NCBI RefSeq assembly: GCF_052119645.1
Contig: NZ_JBGQOM010000004.1
Location: 62,001-126,000, forward strand
Length of the DNA: 64,000 bases
Reading direction: 5' to 3'
DNA from: Paraglaciecola sp030730205
Lineage (GTDB): Bacteria; Pseudomonadota; Gammaproteobacteria; Enterobacterales; Alteromonadaceae
In this document: piece by piece, positions 8,563 through 17,314 of the stretch
How positions within the stretch are numbered: the first letter of the stretch is position 1
Layout of the letters: every line of letters begins with the position of its first letter
Notes under the pieces: generated by a model
Seen by the model: the letters and a program-made list of their open reading frames with translations, nothing else
What the model was told of the DNA's origin: nothing
Database searches by the model: none
Position numbers and translations under genes: made by a program

Positions 8563-9132
8563 ATGCAGTTCAATAAAGTTTTAAAAGGGTTAATCATAGC
8601 TCTACCTATTATGACTATGGTTGCTTGTAAGTCTGGTCCTACTGCTGAAGAAATTGAAGCTCAAAAAAATAAAGAAGCGGCAACTGCGCAAGCTGAAGCT
8701 GATCGTTTGGCTGCAGAGGCGCGCAATGCACAAACTCAAGTCGGATCAATGACTCCACTTGTCTCGCCTGCTGAAAAAATGAAAATGGAATTACAAGCAT
8801 TGCAGGGTGAGCAAACTGTTTATTTCGACTTCGACCGTTCAACTATCAGCTCGGACTTTTATTCTGTGCTGGATAAGCATGCTGCGTTTTTAGTAAAAAA
8901 TCCAAGCCAATCGATTGTTATTGAAGGTCACTGTGATAGCCGCGGTACGCCTGAATACAATATCGCTCTTGGTGAGTTACGTGCCAAGTCTGTGCAGACT
9001 TACCTACAAAATGCTGGCGTGAGCAGCTCACAATTGACAGTGGTCTCTTACGGTGAAGAAAAGCCGGTTGTTAGTGGTAGCACAGAAGCTGCATTTGCTA
9101 AAAACCGTCGTGGTGTCTTAGTTTATCAATAA
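8563..9132 (+). CDS. pal: Peptidoglycan-associated lipoprotein Pal
   Basis: Outer-membrane lipoprotein that anchors the Tol complex to peptidoglycan. The lipobox (TMVAC, Cys22) ends a signal peptide. A charged linker follows, then a C-terminal OmpA-like domain from about residue 80 with the peptidoglycan-binding signature (VIEGHCDSRGTPEYNIALGELRA). A strong AAGGAA site precedes the ATG. It lies 45 bp after tolB. Confidence 0.96.
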   Translation: MQFNKVLKGLIIALPIMTMVACKSGPTAEEIEAQKNKEAATAQAEADRLAAEARNAQTQVGSMTPLVSPAEKMKMELQALQGEQTVYFDFDRSTISSDFYSVLDKHAAFLVKNPSQSIVIEGHCDSRGTPEYNIALGELRAKSVQTYLQNAGVSSSQLTVVSYGEEKPVVSGSTEAAFAKNRRGVLVYQ

Positions 9133-9145
9133 AAAAGTAGAAAAC

Positions 9146-9895
9146 ATGATCAAACGCACGTTTGCGCTTAGTCTGTTATCAGTATACGGAGCCGCATTAT
9201 TTGCGGCTCCTGCTCCTGTAGCAGACGTTACTAGCGGTAGTAATGACCAACGCATAGAAGCATTAGAAAGAATGTTTGCTACGCGAACTGAAGCTCAGCA
9301 CAGACTGCAACAGCAGCTCGACGTGATGCAACAGGAAGTGAACGAATTACGTGGCAGCATAGAGTTACACAATTATCAATTAGAGCGGATCCTCGATAGA
9401 CAACGGGAATTGTATGCTGAAATTGATAAACGGATGTCCAACCTGAGCCAGGCTCCCAGTGCTGCTCCCATAGAAACTGATGACAATGGTTCCTCTTCTG
9501 CTAACTCAGCTGTTTTATCTGAGAACGAGAATGAGGCGTACGACAAAGCTGTTAATCTGATTTTAAAAGATAAGCTTTATGACCAAGCCATTCCTGCATT
9601 TCAATCGTTTTTACAAACGTACCCCAATTCTAGTTATGCATCAAATGCACACTATTGGTTGGGCCAGCTATTGTTTAACAAACAAGATTGGGCAGGGGCA
9701 AGTGGTCAGTTTCAAGCCTTAGTGACGAACTTTCCCGATTCAAGTAAGCGAGCCGACGCTATCCTGAAATTAGGTATAACAGAAATAGAGCGTGCTAATT
9801 CAGCCCGTGCTAAGCAGTTATGGGAACAGGTATTGAAAGAATACCCTAATTCACCTTCAAGTAAATTAGCTGAGAAGCGGCTTAAAAATTTATAA
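9146..9895 (+). CDS. cpoB: Cell division coordinator CpoB (YbgF)
   Basis: Periplasmic TolA-binding protein that coordinates outer-membrane constriction with septal peptidoglycan synthesis. A signal peptide (about residues 1-20, ending in AALFAAPA), an N-terminal trimerising coiled coil (about 35-100), a low-complexity linker and a C-terminal TPR domain (about 130-249; blades such as YPNSSYASNAHYWLGQ) are present. It starts 13 bp after pal and ends the operon. As in E. coli, tRNA-Lys genes follow. Confidence 0.93.
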   Translation: MIKRTFALSLLSVYGAALFAAPAPVADVTSGSNDQRIEALERMFATRTEAQHRLQQQLDVMQQEVNELRGSIELHNYQLERILDRQRELYAEIDKRMSNLSQAPSAAPIETDDNGSSSANSAVLSENENEAYDKAVNLILKDKLYDQAIPAFQSFLQTYPNSSYASNAHYWLGQLLFNKQDWAGASGQFQALVTNFPDSSKRADAILKLGITEIERANSARAKQLWEQVLKEYPNSPSSKLAEKRLKNL

Positions 9896-9950
9896 GTCGC
9901 GATACTTTTTTGCAGTCTAAGCCACTTTTATTGGTTACTAATTGACTGAA

Positions 9951-9973
9951 TTGTTTGCTTTTTCGGCAAACAA
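9951..9973 (+). terminator. Hairpin downstream of cpoB
   Basis: TTGTTTGC (9951-9958) pairs perfectly with GCAAACAA (9966-9973) around a T-rich 7-nt loop. No T tract follows on the plus strand, so intrinsic termination is uncertain; it may only stabilise the 3' end of the tol-pal mRNA. Confidence 0.35.
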
Positions 9974-10004
9974 ACCGAATATTTAAAATAAAACGGATTT
10001 TGAC

Positions 10005-10032
10005 TTGCACTGAAGTATGGATTGAGTATTAT
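10005..10032 (+). promoter_or_regulatory. Promoter of the tRNA-Lys genes
   Basis: TTGCAC (10005-10010) and TATTAT (10027-10032) are 16 bp apart. They are followed by a GC-rich discriminator (GCGCCCG), the usual feature of stringently controlled stable-RNA promoters. It lies about 30 bp before the first tRNA. Confidence 0.5.
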
Positions 10033-10063
10033 ATGCGCCCGTCGCAGTGAGGCGGAAGGAAAA

Positions 10064-10139
10064 GGGTCGTTAGCTCAGTTGGTAGAGCAGTTGACTTTTA
10101 ATCAATTGGTCGCTGGTTCGAATCCAGCACGACCCACCA
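10064..10139 (+). tRNA. tRNA-Lys (anticodon UUU), copy 1
   Basis: 76-nt cloverleaf. The acceptor stem GGGTCGT pairs with ACGACCC. The D-arm is TAGCTCAGTTGGTAGAGCA, and the anticodon stem TTGA/TCAA encloses CTTTTAA with anticodon TTT. The T-arm contains GGTTCGAATCC, and the CCA end is encoded. Decodes AAA/AAG. Confidence 0.97.
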
Positions 10140-10201
10140 CTTTCCTAAATTTATGATAAGAACGTTTTATCGTAAAATCACAAAAAGCGTTTCAATTAGA
10201 T

Positions 10202-10277
10202 GGGTCGTTAGCTCAGTTGGTAGAGCAGTTGACTTTTAATCAATTGGTCGCTGGTTCGAATCCAGCACGACCCACCA
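10202..10277 (+). tRNA. tRNA-Lys (anticodon UUU), copy 2
   Basis: Identical in sequence to the copy at 10064-10139, with encoded CCA, 62 bp downstream. The spacer contains a short hairpin (GATAA...TTATC, about 10155-10171) that may help processing of a joint transcript. Confidence 0.97.
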
Positions 10278-11002
10278 TCTAAATCTCTGTGTTAATCAGC
10301 AAAAATAATTAGAATATTTCTAAACCAGCAATAGCGTAAAGCACGTTTTATGATTCGCTAATGCTAAAGAACAATCTATCCTCCCTGCGTCTAAATAATT
10401 CTTCAAAAAAATCTTAAGTAGTCAAAACAAATCAGAAACGGGTGTACGAATTGGTACAAAAATTCGGTGTTTAAGCCTTTTACAAAATATCTCTATCGTT
10501 AACCCTAGTGGCTACCTTGGTTTTGTTTGGTGTTTTCAACTGACGAAATAAACAGTCACGGTTCATCAAACGATTTTTGGTTTGATCGAGGCAAGCTTAT
10601 TTCAAATCAACGTTAACTAATTTGTATGGCTGAATTTTTAGATACAGTGTAAATCATCAATATACGTCTTTATGCAACGCAGTGAGCTATTGAGATACAT
10701 TTTCTAAGTAAGCGGAAGAACGCTTGTGAAACGACGTCAAGGCTCTTTCAACATGCCAAAATGATAAAAGTCGGGCTAATAAGATATATTACATGTTTTA
10801 ATCTGGTGACGATGGGGCGAATAGTAAACAAGTTGCGCGCTGCAGGTGAATATCGTGTGTACCGGTATCGAAAGTTCATCATCGATTAGTTTCGTATTTT
10901 CTTTTTGCTTAAAATTATTGTGCTATTTCCTTGTTTAATTTAGTCTTTTCATACGGATGCATTGTTTTTTTATGCGGGTTTTAAATTCATGGGTTACACT
11001 TT
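10278..11002. other. 725-bp non-coding region after the tRNA genes
   Basis: I find no credible coding sequence, RNA family or mobile-element remnant. A 7-bp stem, ATCAAAC (10565-10571) with GTTTGAT (10580-10586), is the clearest local structure. The promoter of the following HDOD gene is presumably in the last 150 bp, which are T-rich. Confidence 0.35.
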
Positions 11003-11878
11003 GTGGACTCAATGCGCAAGGCACAAAATTTAATGAATGCAAAAGATTATGCTGTTAACGCTGACGATGTCTTTGTTTTACCTGAAGCGGTTATCAAGAT
11101 TAAGCAATTAATTGATGATCAGAAGGCGTCTATGGATGAAATAGCAGACGTTATCAATTACGACCCCGCTATCACTTCTCAAGTATTAAAAATTGCTAAC
11201 AGTGCGTTGTATAAGTTTCCTGCAACGATTTCGACTGTTAGCAAAGCCATTCAAGTAATTGGCACAAAATCAGTTTACGATTTAGTGTTGGCCTACGGTG
11301 TTTCTTCAGCCTTTCAGTCTATATCTTCTGAAGTCATTGATTTAGAACGTTTTTGGGAGAGGGGCGTCAGTTGCGGTTTGCTAGCTAAGTATTTTGCCGA
11401 AGAGTTAGGCGTCAAAGAGCCAGAACGTTTGTTTGTATGTGGCCTACTGCATAATATTGGTGAACTTGTGATGGTAAAGTTTAATCCTGAGGCGGCGCAG
11501 TTATGCGCTAAATTTGATGTAAATACCACACCACTGGATTTAGAACTGACTCATTTGGGCTTCAGTTATGCTGAGTTGACCGGGGAATTACTAAAATTAT
11601 GGGGGTTGCCACTCGCTATTTATCAACCGATAAAAAGAATTCATCCAAGCTTAGCGACTGCTTTGACCAAAGAAGACCAAATTTTGCAACTCAGCTATTT
11701 GTTATCGGTGAACAACATTTACAAAGAGCATTACACTTCTCACTCAAGACTGACGCCTTACCTTTATGAAAATTTAGGTTTGGATCTTCCTCATGTTAAT
11801 GATGCCTTAGATTTAACCAACCTCCAGTTTATGAGCGCTATGGCTGTGTTCAGTCCTTCGTCATTTGCTATGTTTTAA
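11003..11878 (+). CDS. HDOD domain signalling protein
   Basis: Stand-alone HDOD protein, a degenerate relative of HD phosphohydrolases found in bacterial signalling. The core is visible from residue 20 on: an LPEAV start, then the segment DPAITSQVLKIANSALY and the LLHNIGELVMVKF motif near residue 150. No receiver, EAL or GGDEF domain is attached. The start is uncertain: GTG 11003 is the longest, ATG 11012 and ATG 11033 are alternatives, and none has a strong ribosome-binding site. Its specific role is unknown. It is monocistronic, convergent with the thioesterase gene 15 bp downstream. Confidence 0.8.
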   Translation: MDSMRKAQNLMNAKDYAVNADDVFVLPEAVIKIKQLIDDQKASMDEIADVINYDPAITSQVLKIANSALYKFPATISTVSKAIQVIGTKSVYDLVLAYGVSSAFQSISSEVIDLERFWERGVSCGLLAKYFAEELGVKEPERLFVCGLLHNIGELVMVKFNPEAAQLCAKFDVNTTPLDLELTHLGFSYAELTGELLKLWGLPLAIYQPIKRIHPSLATALTKEDQILQLSYLLSVNNIYKEHYTSHSRLTPYLYENLGLDLPHVNDALDLTNLQFMSAMAVFSPSSFAMF

Positions 11879-11893
11879 CGAAAGACCTTCTAT

Positions 11894-12703
11894 CTAGTCG
11901 AATACGGCGACAACTTGACGACTAATGGCCACTAATGCACCTTCTTCATCCCAAATATTCGCTTCGGTGTGAGCGTAGCCATTTGAAGCCTGTCTGGTTG
12001 TAGCCTGATAAGCAAACCATTCATCGTTATTAAAAATTTTATGCGGGTAGATAAACTCTAAGTTCCAACTCATTGTGCTTGCCGGAGCCGGTGAGGGTAA
12101 CATCTGCAAGATAGTGGGCGGCCACAGGTCAATGATGGCGACTAAATGAGCATCGGTAAAGACTGCTGGTGCCTCTTTGAAACGCATCCAGCCATGTATG
12201 TCAGCCGTTTTACTGCTGCTAAAAGGCATTTCTCCAACTATTTTCGCTAAGTCGAAATGGGCTAAAAAGCTAGGGGTGATGTTGGGGATCATAGGAATGA
12301 AATTACTTTCATTCGGTTTTTCCATAGCATGCTTGATGTGATTATCAATCTTGATGCTAGATGCTCTATCTAAGCCAAAATTTGCTAGCGTACTCAACGC
12401 TACCTTTCCATTCTGTAAAATATCTCCTCTTACAACACTTGTATTTTTTCCCTCTCTAACGGTTTCTATTTTAATTATAAAAGGAGAATCGGGTTCTATA
12501 GGCCCGATAAAATTAGTGTTAAGCGATCTCAGACTCTTAAGATTGTCAGTAATTTCACGGGCTGCTCGATAGACTAGAGAAGCCGATATACCACCGTACA
12601 ACGTTCTCCCTTGTGCCCAATTAGCCGGCACTGAAATTTCCGCTGAGGTCGAGGATTGACTGATCTGTTGTTTCACTTGTTCAAATAATTGGTCTATATG
12701 CAT
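11894..12703 (-). CDS. Acyl-CoA thioesterase, TesB-like double hot-dog family
   Basis: 269 residues with two hot-dog halves. The N-terminal half has AQGRTLYGGISASLVYRAA (about residues 30-48); the C-terminal half ends in EANIWDEEGALVAISRQVVAVF, the usual finish of the TesB-like thioesterase superfamily. Predicted to hydrolyse acyl-CoA in the cytoplasm; chain-length preference is unknown. It is divergent from an MFS transporter and alpha/beta hydrolase pair, with a shared intergenic region carrying two related dyads, which suggests common control. Confidence 0.8.
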   Translation of the reverse strand: MHIDQLFEQVKQQISQSSTSAEISVPANWAQGRTLYGGISASLVYRAAREITDNLKSLRSLNTNFIGPIEPDSPFIIKIETVREGKNTSVVRGDILQNGKVALSTLANFGLDRASSIKIDNHIKHAMEKPNESNFIPMIPNITPSFLAHFDLAKIVGEMPFSSSKTADIHGWMRFKEAPAVFTDAHLVAIIDLWPPTILQMLPSPAPASTMSWNLEFIYPHKIFNNDEWFAYQATTRQASNGYAHTEANIWDEEGALVAISRQVVAVFD

Positions 12704-12807
12704 AGGATTCTTTGGTTAACTCAACTCAACTCCTTATACCAGTTTATTTTAGCCAATGTCTAGAAAGAGCGCTTTGTTAAGGGAAATAAGTGGCTTTATT
12801 GTTCCCC

Positions 12808-12860
12808 CTTATGTTGTTGCATAAGTCCTTGTTATGTTTACATAATATTAACAATATTGT
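12808..12860. promoter_or_regulatory. Cluster of dyads between divergent thioesterase and MFS genes
   Basis: Three inverted repeats lie within 53 bp: CTTATG-N6-CATAAG (12808-12825), TTATGT-TT-ACATAA (12832-12845) and the perfect palindrome ACAATATTGT (12851-12860). The first two share TTATG...CATAA half-sites with different spacing. Position between divergent genes suits an operator; the regulator is not identified. Confidence 0.4.
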
Positions 12861-12954
12861 CTTGTTATTAACCAATGTAAGGCTTTAAGATGGTTCTACT
12901 AAAGGTCTAAAGTTACCAGTTCATTTGGTAAGTCGCATTATAAGAGGCAATAAA

Positions 12955-14268
12955 ATGGAATCTAAGCAAGCTGTAGAACAAGATAAAACAGATAAGTCGT
13001 CAAATGCTTATCGAAATTATGTCTTGTTTATTTTAACCCTAGTTTACGCCTTTAATTTTATAGACCGTCAAATCATTGGGATTTTGTCACCATTTATAAA
13101 AGCTGACCTAGGTCTTGATGATGCGCAATTAGGCTGGCTCAAAGGCCTGTACTTTGCGCTCTTGTACACAGTGTTGGGGATCCCCATTGCGTGGTTGGCG
13201 GACCGTTACAGCCGAGTTAATATCGTAGTGATTTCTCTTACTCTGTGGAGTGGTTTTACTGCACTCTCGGGTTTAGCAACCAACTTTACTCAGCTTGCCC
13301 TTGCAAGAGTTGGAGTGGGTATTGGTGAAGCAGGCGGAAGTCCCCCCTCACATTCTATTATTTCTGATTTGTTTCCAAAAGAAAAACGCGCAGGTGCACT
13401 TGCAGTTTATTCTTTAGGGATCCCGTTTGGTATCATGTTAGCGTTTTTTGCTTCTGCTTATTTTTTAAAGGGCGGGAGCACCGATTGGCGCATGGCTATG
13501 TTAGCTGTAGGATTGCCAGGTATCGCCCTAGCAATTATTTTGAAGCTAACTGTCAAGGAGCCGGTTAGAAGCGGTAACATGCAATCAGAGGCCGCTAAAA
13601 CAAAGTCCTGGAACTCGATAAAAACCTTACTTAGTATAAAAAGTTGGTGGGGGATGTGTTTCGCCATCTCTTTTGGTTCATTTGGTAATTATGCTATATC
13701 GACGTGGATGATCGATTTTTATGTCAGAGCCCATGTAGGTTTAGACGTCACATCGTTGTTGATTACCATCGGTATTATAAACGGCACGGCCTACGCAGGT
13801 GGTGTTTGGTTAGGTGGTGTCTTGGTTGATAAACTAGGTCGCAAAAATCGCGGAGCATATGGTTTCGTGCCAGGCATTGCTTTACTAATAGGGGCTCCTG
13901 CTTATTTTATTTCATTGCAAGTAGAATCGCTTAATATGTCTATTGGTTTGCTGGCGATTTTACTAATGACAAGTGGTTTTTATTTAGGGCCATCGTTCGC
14001 CTTGGCGCAAACGCTAGCGCCCGTTAAAGTCAGGGCCATGTCTACCGCTTTGTTTTTCTTTGTGTTAAATATCATTGCATTAGGTGGTGGTCCAACATTT
14101 GTGGGTCTATTGAGCCAAGGTTTAACAGCGGAGCATGGGGAAGTAGAGGCTTTAAGATTATCGTTATCGTGGTTGGCTGTCCCCTATGCTCTATCGATAT
14201 TGGCGTTCTTTTGGACAGCAAAACAAATTCCTGCAGATTGGGATGCCGCAGAGTCTAGAAACGCCTGA
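12955..14268 (+). CDS. MFS transporter, spinster-like family
   Basis: 437-residue major facilitator with about 12 membrane segments. The N-terminal half carries NFIDRQIIGILSPFIK, the MFS motif A-like LADRYSRVN after helix 2, and the segment ARVGVGIGEAGGSPPSHSII typical of the spinster-like branch. I chose ATG 12955 because AGAGG lies at correct distance; an in-frame TTG at 12925 would add 10 residues without a ribosome-binding site. An alpha/beta hydrolase follows after 22 bp. The substrate is unknown. Confidence 0.85.
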   Translation: MESKQAVEQDKTDKSSNAYRNYVLFILTLVYAFNFIDRQIIGILSPFIKADLGLDDAQLGWLKGLYFALLYTVLGIPIAWLADRYSRVNIVVISLTLWSGFTALSGLATNFTQLALARVGVGIGEAGGSPPSHSIISDLFPKEKRAGALAVYSLGIPFGIMLAFFASAYFLKGGSTDWRMAMLAVGLPGIALAIILKLTVKEPVRSGNMQSEAAKTKSWNSIKTLLSIKSWWGMCFAISFGSFGNYAISTWMIDFYVRAHVGLDVTSLLITIGIINGTAYAGGVWLGGVLVDKLGRKNRGAYGFVPGIALLIGAPAYFISLQVESLNMSIGLLAILLMTSGFYLGPSFALAQTLAPVKVRAMSTALFFFVLNIIALGGGPTFVGLLSQGLTAEHGEVEALRLSLSWLAVPYALSILAFFWTAKQIPADWDAAESRNA

Positions 14269-14290
14269 GTTTATATTTTAAGGAAATAGT

Positions 14291-15109
14291 TTGACTAACA
14301 AAAATGGCATTAATCTGCACTTTGCTCACGCTAATGGTTTTCCTGCAGCGAGCTATAAGCAAGTTTTTAATGCGTTTCCTGAGCATTTTAATGTTGCGGC
14401 CTTATCCCAATTTGGCCACGATGCCACATTTCCCGTTAACAGTAACTTGTCTAATTTGGTCGACGAGTTACTTGCTTACTTACGAACGAAATCTATAGGC
14501 CCAGTGTATGGCATTGGCCATTCAATGGGGGCGCTTGTTACTTATATGGCGGCCTGTGAAGCCCCCGAGTTGTTTAAGGGGGTGATTATGTTAGATCCAC
14601 CCATTGCGTCAGGTGTGGCCAGATTGGTATTTAAAATGGCGAAAATGACGCCCATGATCGACAAAATAACCCCAGCAGGCAAAGCCGCTGTTCGTTGTCA
14701 GTCTTGGCCAATTGATGAGGACTTGTTGACTTATTTCAGCTCAAAAGCCCTTTTTAAGGATTTTGTACCTGCTTGCATTGAAGATTATGTCAACGCTGCG
14801 ATCAAGGTTGATGGTCAACGCAAAGTCTTAACGTTTAAAGCCTCAGTCGAAGCACAGATATTCCGTAATGTGAGTCACAATATCCATCGTTATTATGGAA
14901 AAATGCAAAGGCCTAGTTGTTTGATTACAGCTGAATTAAGTCAAGTCTGTGTGCCAAGAAATATAAATCACTTTCTTAAGCGTACTCAAATTGAACACAT
15001 TCGAGTGCCAAACGTCGGCCATATGTTTCCCTTTGAAGCACCGGTTGATGTGGCTAAACTCATCACTCAGAAAATTGACCAATGGGAAGCAATAAAAAAG
15101 GCTGATTAA
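14291..15109 (+). CDS. Alpha/beta hydrolase
   Basis: 272-residue alpha/beta hydrolase without signal peptide. The nucleophile elbow GIGHSMGA has Ser at about residue 79; a catalytic His lies in NVGHMFPFEAP near residue 240. The N-terminus LHFAHANGFPAASYK is typical of the esterase/lipase-like group. It starts with TTG after an AAGGAA site, 22 bp after the MFS gene, so the two are probably one operon and may import and hydrolyse an ester or acyl compound. The exact substrate cannot be read from the sequence. Confidence 0.8.
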   Translation: MTNKNGINLHFAHANGFPAASYKQVFNAFPEHFNVAALSQFGHDATFPVNSNLSNLVDELLAYLRTKSIGPVYGIGHSMGALVTYMAACEAPELFKGVIMLDPPIASGVARLVFKMAKMTPMIDKITPAGKAAVRCQSWPIDEDLLTYFSSKALFKDFVPACIEDYVNAAIKVDGQRKVLTFKASVEAQIFRNVSHNIHRYYGKMQRPSCLITAELSQVCVPRNINHFLKRTQIEHIRVPNVGHMFPFEAPVDVAKLITQKIDQWEAIKKAD

Positions 15110-15119
15110 AATCAGCCTT
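15094..15119 (-). terminator. Terminator between convergent hydrolase and glgC genes
   Basis: AAGGCTGATT (15098-15107) pairs with AATCAGCCTT (15110-15119). On the minus strand the stem is followed by TTTTTT, making a good intrinsic terminator for glgC. The stem includes the last codons and stop of the plus-strand hydrolase gene, so it may act in both directions. Confidence 0.75.
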
Positions 15120-15143
15120 CTCTTCTGAGTTATCTATAAGTAA

Positions 15144-16406
15144 CTAGTAACCAACGGGTAAACCTAACATCTCACGTGTTACCAAGACTACACCCTTGTC
15201 GGTCACTCTAAAACCACGCTCAATGTCGTCTGCTCTACTGTGTCCAATAACCATACCCTCAGGAATAACGCAGCCTCGGTCAATGATGGCTTTGCGAATA
15301 CGGCAGTTACGTTTAACTTCAACATCTGGCAGTAAAACTGAGTCTTCGATTTCACTGTATGAATGGACTCTGACATTTGAGAAACACAAACTACGCCTTA
15401 CGGTGGCTCCGGAGATGATGCAACCACCTGATACCACAGAGTTGATGGCAGTACCGCGCCTGTTGTCTTCTTCCCATACAAATTTAGCTGGAGGAAGTTG
15501 CTCTTGATAAGTCCAAATTGGCCATTTTTTATCGTATAAATTTAATGCCGGTACGGGCGCAACCAATTCCATATTGGCTTGCCAGAACGAATCTAAGGTT
15601 CCTACATCACGCCAATAGGCTTGGGTGTCACCTTCGTCCATAAAGGGGAAGGCATATACGGGATGATCTTTGATGATAGAAGGGATGATGTCTTTACCGA
15701 AGTCTCTTTCTGAGCCTGATTTCTCGGCGTCTTTTTTGAGTTGTTCAAACAAGAAATCCGTATCAAAAACATAGTTGCCCATTGACGCTAAGCATTTAGT
15801 TGGATCATTCGGCAAGGGAGTAGGGTGCTCTGGTTTTTCTTCAAAACCAATAATCTTATAGTTCTCGTCTACCGACATAACACCAAATTGACCAGCAGCT
15901 TCTTCAATTGGCACCGGCATACAACTGACCGTCATTTTGGCGCCAGATTCGGCATGTTTTGCAATGAGACTGCCATAGTCCATTCGGTATATATGGTCGC
16001 CAGACAAGACCATGACATATTTGGGGACTTCATCACGAATAATATCAATGTTCTGAAAAACAGCATCCGCAGTACCCTCGTACCAATTGTCCGAGAAACG
16101 CTGTGAGGCGGGTAAAATTTCAACAGATTCACCTAATTCTTTTTTGAAGTGACCCCAGCCACGTACCAAATGTCTGATTAAAGAATGAGATTTGTATTGG
16201 GTGACTACGCCAATTCGTCTGATGCCAGAATTAACACAGTTTGAAAGTGGGAAATCAATAATACGGAATTTACCACCAAAATAGAGAGCGGGTTTCGCTC
16301 GCCAATTCGTCAGTTCATACAGTCTAGAACCTCTCCCTCCAGCCAAAATTAAAGCATATGTATCACGAGTTAAATTACTAATATATCGGGACGGTTTTTC
16401 TGTCAT
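15144..16406 (-). CDS. glgC: Glucose-1-phosphate adenylyltransferase
   Basis: ADP-glucose pyrophosphorylase, the committed step of bacterial glycogen synthesis. The N-terminal nucleotidyltransferase signature LAGGRGSRLYELTNWRAKPA (about residues 20-39), the sugar-phosphate region with MSGDHIYRMDYG, and a C-terminal left-handed beta-helix (from about residue 300) are present. 420 residues is near E. coli GlgC (431). It is separated from the malQ-glgB-glgX cluster by about 16 kb, and no glgA or glgP is in the window. The gene is transcribed alone, with a terminator at 15094-15119. Confidence 0.95.
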   Translation of the reverse strand: MTEKPSRYISNLTRDTYALILAGGRGSRLYELTNWRAKPALYFGGKFRIIDFPLSNCVNSGIRRIGVVTQYKSHSLIRHLVRGWGHFKKELGESVEILPASQRFSDNWYEGTADAVFQNIDIIRDEVPKYVMVLSGDHIYRMDYGSLIAKHAESGAKMTVSCMPVPIEEAAGQFGVMSVDENYKIIGFEEKPEHPTPLPNDPTKCLASMGNYVFDTDFLFEQLKKDAEKSGSERDFGKDIIPSIIKDHPVYAFPFMDEGDTQAYWRDVGTLDSFWQANMELVAPVPALNLYDKKWPIWTYQEQLPPAKFVWEEDNRRGTAINSVVSGGCIISGATVRRSLCFSNVRVHSYSEIEDSVLLPDVEVKRNCRIRKAIIDRGCVIPEGMVIGHSRADDIERGFRVTDKGVVLVTREMLGLPVGY

Positions 16407-16526
16407 ACGACGAGCTCCATTAAAATTACCTTAAACTAAATGATTCCATTAGCTACAAAACTGCAGACTAGCTTTACTGTTTTTGCTGAATACGCCTTAG
16501 CAGACACTAGCGTAATTTAAAAATAA

Positions 16527-16556
16527 TTGACAGTACATTTAATGTCTAAATGTAAA
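16527..16556 (+). promoter_or_regulatory. Possible promoter for the SRPBCC gene
   Basis: TTGACA (16527-16532) is followed by an 18 bp spacer and TGTAAA (16551-16556). The -35 is consensus, the -10 is weak. A near-palindrome ACATTTAATGT lies in the spacer and could bind a regulator. It is about 95 bp before the gene start. Confidence 0.35.
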
Positions 16557-16651
16557 ACTTTAACCATACTAAAGCTCAATAAACTTGCGGCTCTTGAGAA
16601 TACTCGTTAGCTGTGCGTTAATGAGATGTTAATGGTGGCTGGGAGTGAGTA

Positions 16652-17182
16652 ATGTTGGCTATGAAGAAAACAGTTATTGTCGTTGTGGTTGTATTTTTAA
16701 CCTTTTTGTTAATAGGTTATTTGCTTCCTTCCCAATACAAAATTGAACGTTCGGTTATCGTCAATGCCCCTGAAAAAAGTATTTTTCCACATATCGCTGA
16801 TCTTAAAAAATGGCAAAACTGGGGAGTGTGGTTTAAACGGGATTTGAATATAACGATTGAATATGTCGGCGAAGAAGGGGTTGTCGGTATGAAATCTATT
16901 TGGGTAGGCGAAGTAATGGGTGAGGGTGAAATAGAAATCATAGCATTAGAAAGCAACCATCGCTTAATTTATACAGTACGTCTTGCCGATGCGTCTAAAA
17001 CGTCGACCGGAGAGTTTGTTCTAACCAAAGTAGAAAGTGGCACCCAAGTGGTATGGATGGAATATGGCAATGTTGGGTATAACCCCATTCATCGCTATGT
17101 GGCGTTTTTCATGGATTATTCTATTGGGCATGATTTTGAATTGGGTTTAGACAACTTAAAACTTGTAGCAGAATCCTCATAA
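16652..17182 (+). CDS. SRPBCC family protein with N-terminal membrane anchor
   Basis: 176 residues. An N-terminal hydrophobic helix (about residues 7-27) may anchor it or serve as uncleaved signal. The rest resembles the START/SRPBCC polyketide-cyclase-like fold (VIVNAPEKSIFPHIADLKKWQNWGVW, then alternating strands and a C-terminal helix GHDFELGLDNLKLVAE). Such proteins bind hydrophobic ligands; no ligand or enzymatic role can be assigned. ATG 16661 is an alternative start. Confidence 0.7.
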   Translation: MLAMKKTVIVVVVVFLTFLLIGYLLPSQYKIERSVIVNAPEKSIFPHIADLKKWQNWGVWFKRDLNITIEYVGEEGVVGMKSIWVGEVMGEGEIEIIALESNHRLIYTVRLADASKTSTGEFVLTKVESGTQVVWMEYGNVGYNPIHRYVAFFMDYSIGHDFELGLDNLKLVAESS

Positions 17183-17314
17183 AGTACTGGTTAACCAGTA
17201 AGAAAGCATATAAATTAGACAAGAATTAGGGTTAGTGTGGGCTCTGTAGGAATAGCCCAATACAACAGTTTGATGTTGATAGCCGTGTTGTTCTTATCTA
17301 AAGAGGATATTTTG

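Noticed and set aside
10064..10277. Direct repeat of about 76 bp, considered as a possible attachment-site duplication
   Set aside because: Both copies are complete functional tRNA-Lys genes and no integrase or foreign DNA lies between or beside them.
11003..15109. Possible defence or mobile island near the tRNA genes
   Set aside because: The genes are ordinary metabolic or signalling genes, with no integrase, transposase, toxin or nuclease.
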